A stretch of DNA of 64,000 nt from Variovorax paradoxus. Its GTDB lineage: Bacteria > Pseudomonadota > Gammaproteobacteria > Burkholderiales > Burkholderiaceae_C. Positions 62,470 through 64,000 of the stretch are shown here, in pieces (within the stretch, counting starts at the first letter, position 1; every line of letters starts with the position of its first letter). Both the position numbers and the translations under genes were made by a program. The stretch covers positions 4,030,001 through 4,094,000 of the forward strand of contig CP063166.1 in NCBI GenBank assembly GCA_016806145.1, given 5' to 3'. The notes under the pieces are model-generated. The model ran no database searches and had not been told where the DNA came from. It saw nothing but the letters and a program-made list of their open reading frames with translations.

Positions 62470-62498
62470 AAAACGGGGCCGCCACGCGGCCCCGTTTT
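62470..62498. terminator. Bidirectional intrinsic terminator
   Basis: The stem CGGGGCCGC/GCGGCCCCG with loop CAC is flanked by A residues on the left and T residues on the right, 38 bases after the small peptide gene. It separates that gene from the DUF2868 gene. Confidence 0.88.
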
Positions 62499-62601
62499 GC
62501 TGTTGGGGCGCCGGGCATAATCCGCGCGCTGAGCCGCCCTCGGCCGAGGGCTCATTCGTCGGCTTTCCGCCGGCCCCGCCTCTGTTCGCGAAGGGACGCT
62601 G

Positions 62602-64000
62602 TTGACCACCACCGCACTGCGCGAGGACCCCGACTTTTCCGATGCGGTGATCACCGAGGCGATCCGATGGGCCGAGCAGAACGGCCCGCTCGACGACGCG
62701 CAGGCCATGCGCATCGCCGCGCAGGCGCCGCACACCGCGGCGCGCATCGCCGAACGCGCGCGCCAGCTCGGCGAGCGGCTCGGACTGCAGGCCGAACTGC
62801 ATCGCGCGCGCCAATGGTCGCCCTGGGTGCTGCTCGGGCTCGTGGCCCTCATCGTCATCGCCGGCCTCGCGCTCGCGGGCAACGTCGTGGGCAGCGGCGA
62901 GCGCCACATCAACGTGATCGTCGCACTGGTCAGCCTGCTCGGCGTGCACCTGCTGACGCTGCTGCTGTGGCTGCTCGGCCTGTGGCTGCCGCTCTCGTCG
63001 TTCGGCTCGGCCTCGCTGGGCTGGATCTGGCTCTCGCTGACCGCGCGCGTGGCCGGCGGCCGGCATGGGCAGGCGCCGCTGCTCGTGCGCGCCACCACCG
63101 ACCTGCTGGGCCGCGCGAAGCTGCTGCCCTGGGCCTTCGGCATCGTGAGCCACGGCATCTGGTCGCTGTCCTTCGCGGTGGTGCTGGCGGCGATGCTGTT
63201 CGCGCTGGCCTTCCGCAGCTACACGCTGAGCTGGGAGACCACCATCCTCGACCCCGCCTTCTTCGTGCGCGCGGTCGACGCGCTGGGCTGGGCGCCGTCG
63301 AAGCTGGGCTTCCCGGTGCCCGATGCCGCCACCGTGCTGGCCGCCGCGCCGCCGGCCTCGGGCCAGCGCATCTGGGCGCTGTGGCTCACCGGCTGCATCC
63401 TCACCTACGGGCTGCTGCCGCGCCTCGTGCTGCTGGGCTGGAGCGCCGCCGTGTGGCGCCTGCGCCGCCAGGCGCTGCGGCCCGCTCTCGAGGCGCCCTA
63501 CTACCGCCAGCTCGCGGCCCGCTTCGCGGCGCTCGCGCCCAGCGCCATCGTCGATGCCGATCCGGGCCGCCGCGCGCGCGAGGCGCCCGTGGGCCTCGCG
63601 CCTTCGGACCTGCGCGACCTGCGCGTGCTGGTCGGCTTCGAACTGCCGCCCGACATCGCCTGGCCGCCCGAAGGCTTGCCCGCCGACCTGCGGCTCGAGC
63701 GCATCGACGGCAGCGCCCCCGAGCGCCGCGCGCTGCTCGACCGGCTCGCTCGCTCGCGCGGCCGCGCAGCGTGGTGCTGGCCTGCCGCGCGGCCGCGAGC
63801 CCCGATCGCGGCACCGAGCGCTTCGTGCGCGACCTGCTCGCGCACAGCGGCGAGTGCCGCCTGTGGCTGATCGCCGAGGGCGGCAACGACGGCCCGGCGA
63901 TCGCGCGCTGGCTCGCGTGGCTGCGCGACGCCGGCCTCGAGCGCGTGGCCGCGGGCACCTCGCTCGCCGAGCTGCTGGGCGCCACCGACAGCGTTGCATC
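62602..64000 (+). CDS. DUF2868-family membrane protein, frame broken at a CTCG repeat; runs off window
   Basis: A DUF2868-type protein read from TTG 62602-62604 (AAGGGA 5 bases ahead). It has a cytoplasmic N-terminus, several membrane helices (about residues 72-93, 107-132, 190-212 and 255-275) and a cytoplasmic C-terminal domain. The frame stops at 63870, but from about 63765 a +2 frame reads RSVVLACRAAASPDRG and continues open to the window end as the expected C-terminal part. The switch falls at (CTCG)3, 63745-63756; one extra CTCG unit would restore a single frame. This may be a real frameshift, phase variation or a sequence error. It is usually followed by a GTPase gene, here beyond the edge. 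Confidence 0.8.

Overview
The window is about 70% GC, with dense, strand-alternating operons. It carries Bug-type (TctC) solute receptors, LysR/IclR/TetR/PucR regulators, an ImuA-ImuB-DnaE2 mutasome and LexA boxes of the CTGT-N8-ACAG type. Together these point to a betaproteobacterium of the Comamonadaceae, most like Variovorax; this assignment is inferred from protein character, not from a search. No rRNA, CRISPR array, insertion sequence or integrase was seen, and one tRNA (Gly, CCC) is present.

Layout. (1) 1-14375, all minus strand: a closely packed catabolic operon running leftwards from a Bug receptor at 14375. It encodes two SDR proteins, a cupin, two alpha/beta-type or ring-cleaving enzymes, an internal IclR regulator, a ThDP-dependent decarboxylase/synthase-like enzyme, an aspartate dehydrogenase, an aldehyde dehydrogenase, an extradiol (VOC) dioxygenase, a second Bug receptor, a NicC-like flavin monooxygenase, a 73-residue recombinase-like helix protein, a Rieske oxygenase and its reductase (cut by the window edge). 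The set looks like uptake, hydroxylation, ring cleavage and funnelling of an aromatic, possibly nitrogen-containing, acid whose identity the sequence does not give. (2) 14500-19641, minus: alaS, a PanE-like reductase and dadA, closed by an intrinsic terminator. (3) 19833-24819: ferritin-like protein, OxlT-type MFS carrier behind an FNR-like box, a small coiled-coil protein, a possible small RNA, VanZ protein, a lipoprotein and PaiB. (4) 24840-36474: tRNA-Gly, then three large predicted surface lipoproteins with hydrolase-like features (one with a GNSQGG elbow, two DUF6351 paralogues), each beside a regulator of a different family (PucR, AraC, Crp/Fnr).

(5) 36588-43591: an SOS island. A consensus LexA box precedes a 77-residue unknown protein. 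A second box lies in the promoter of imuA-imuB-dnaE2, which is followed by a PD-(D/E)XK nuclease-like gene. (6) 43792-58943: mixed metabolism and regulation, including a CmcJ/NvfI-type oxidoreductase with a thioredoxin-fold isomerase, two LysR regulators, an M20 amidohydrolase, an Asp-box lipoprotein, an aldo/keto reductase, an alpha/beta hydrolase with cytochrome b561, a membrane glycosyltransferase, a DODA-type dioxygenase with a divergent LysR, an ABC exporter and a VOC protein with a divergent TetR. (7) 59035-64000: the TetR gene, an isolated tssE-tssF pair of type VI baseplate genes without tssG beside them, a 24-residue membrane peptide, and a DUF2868 gene that is out of frame at a (CTCG)3 repeat and runs off the window.

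The only stretch near or above 300 bases without a gene is 22565-22873; it holds the candidate small RNA and its terminator.
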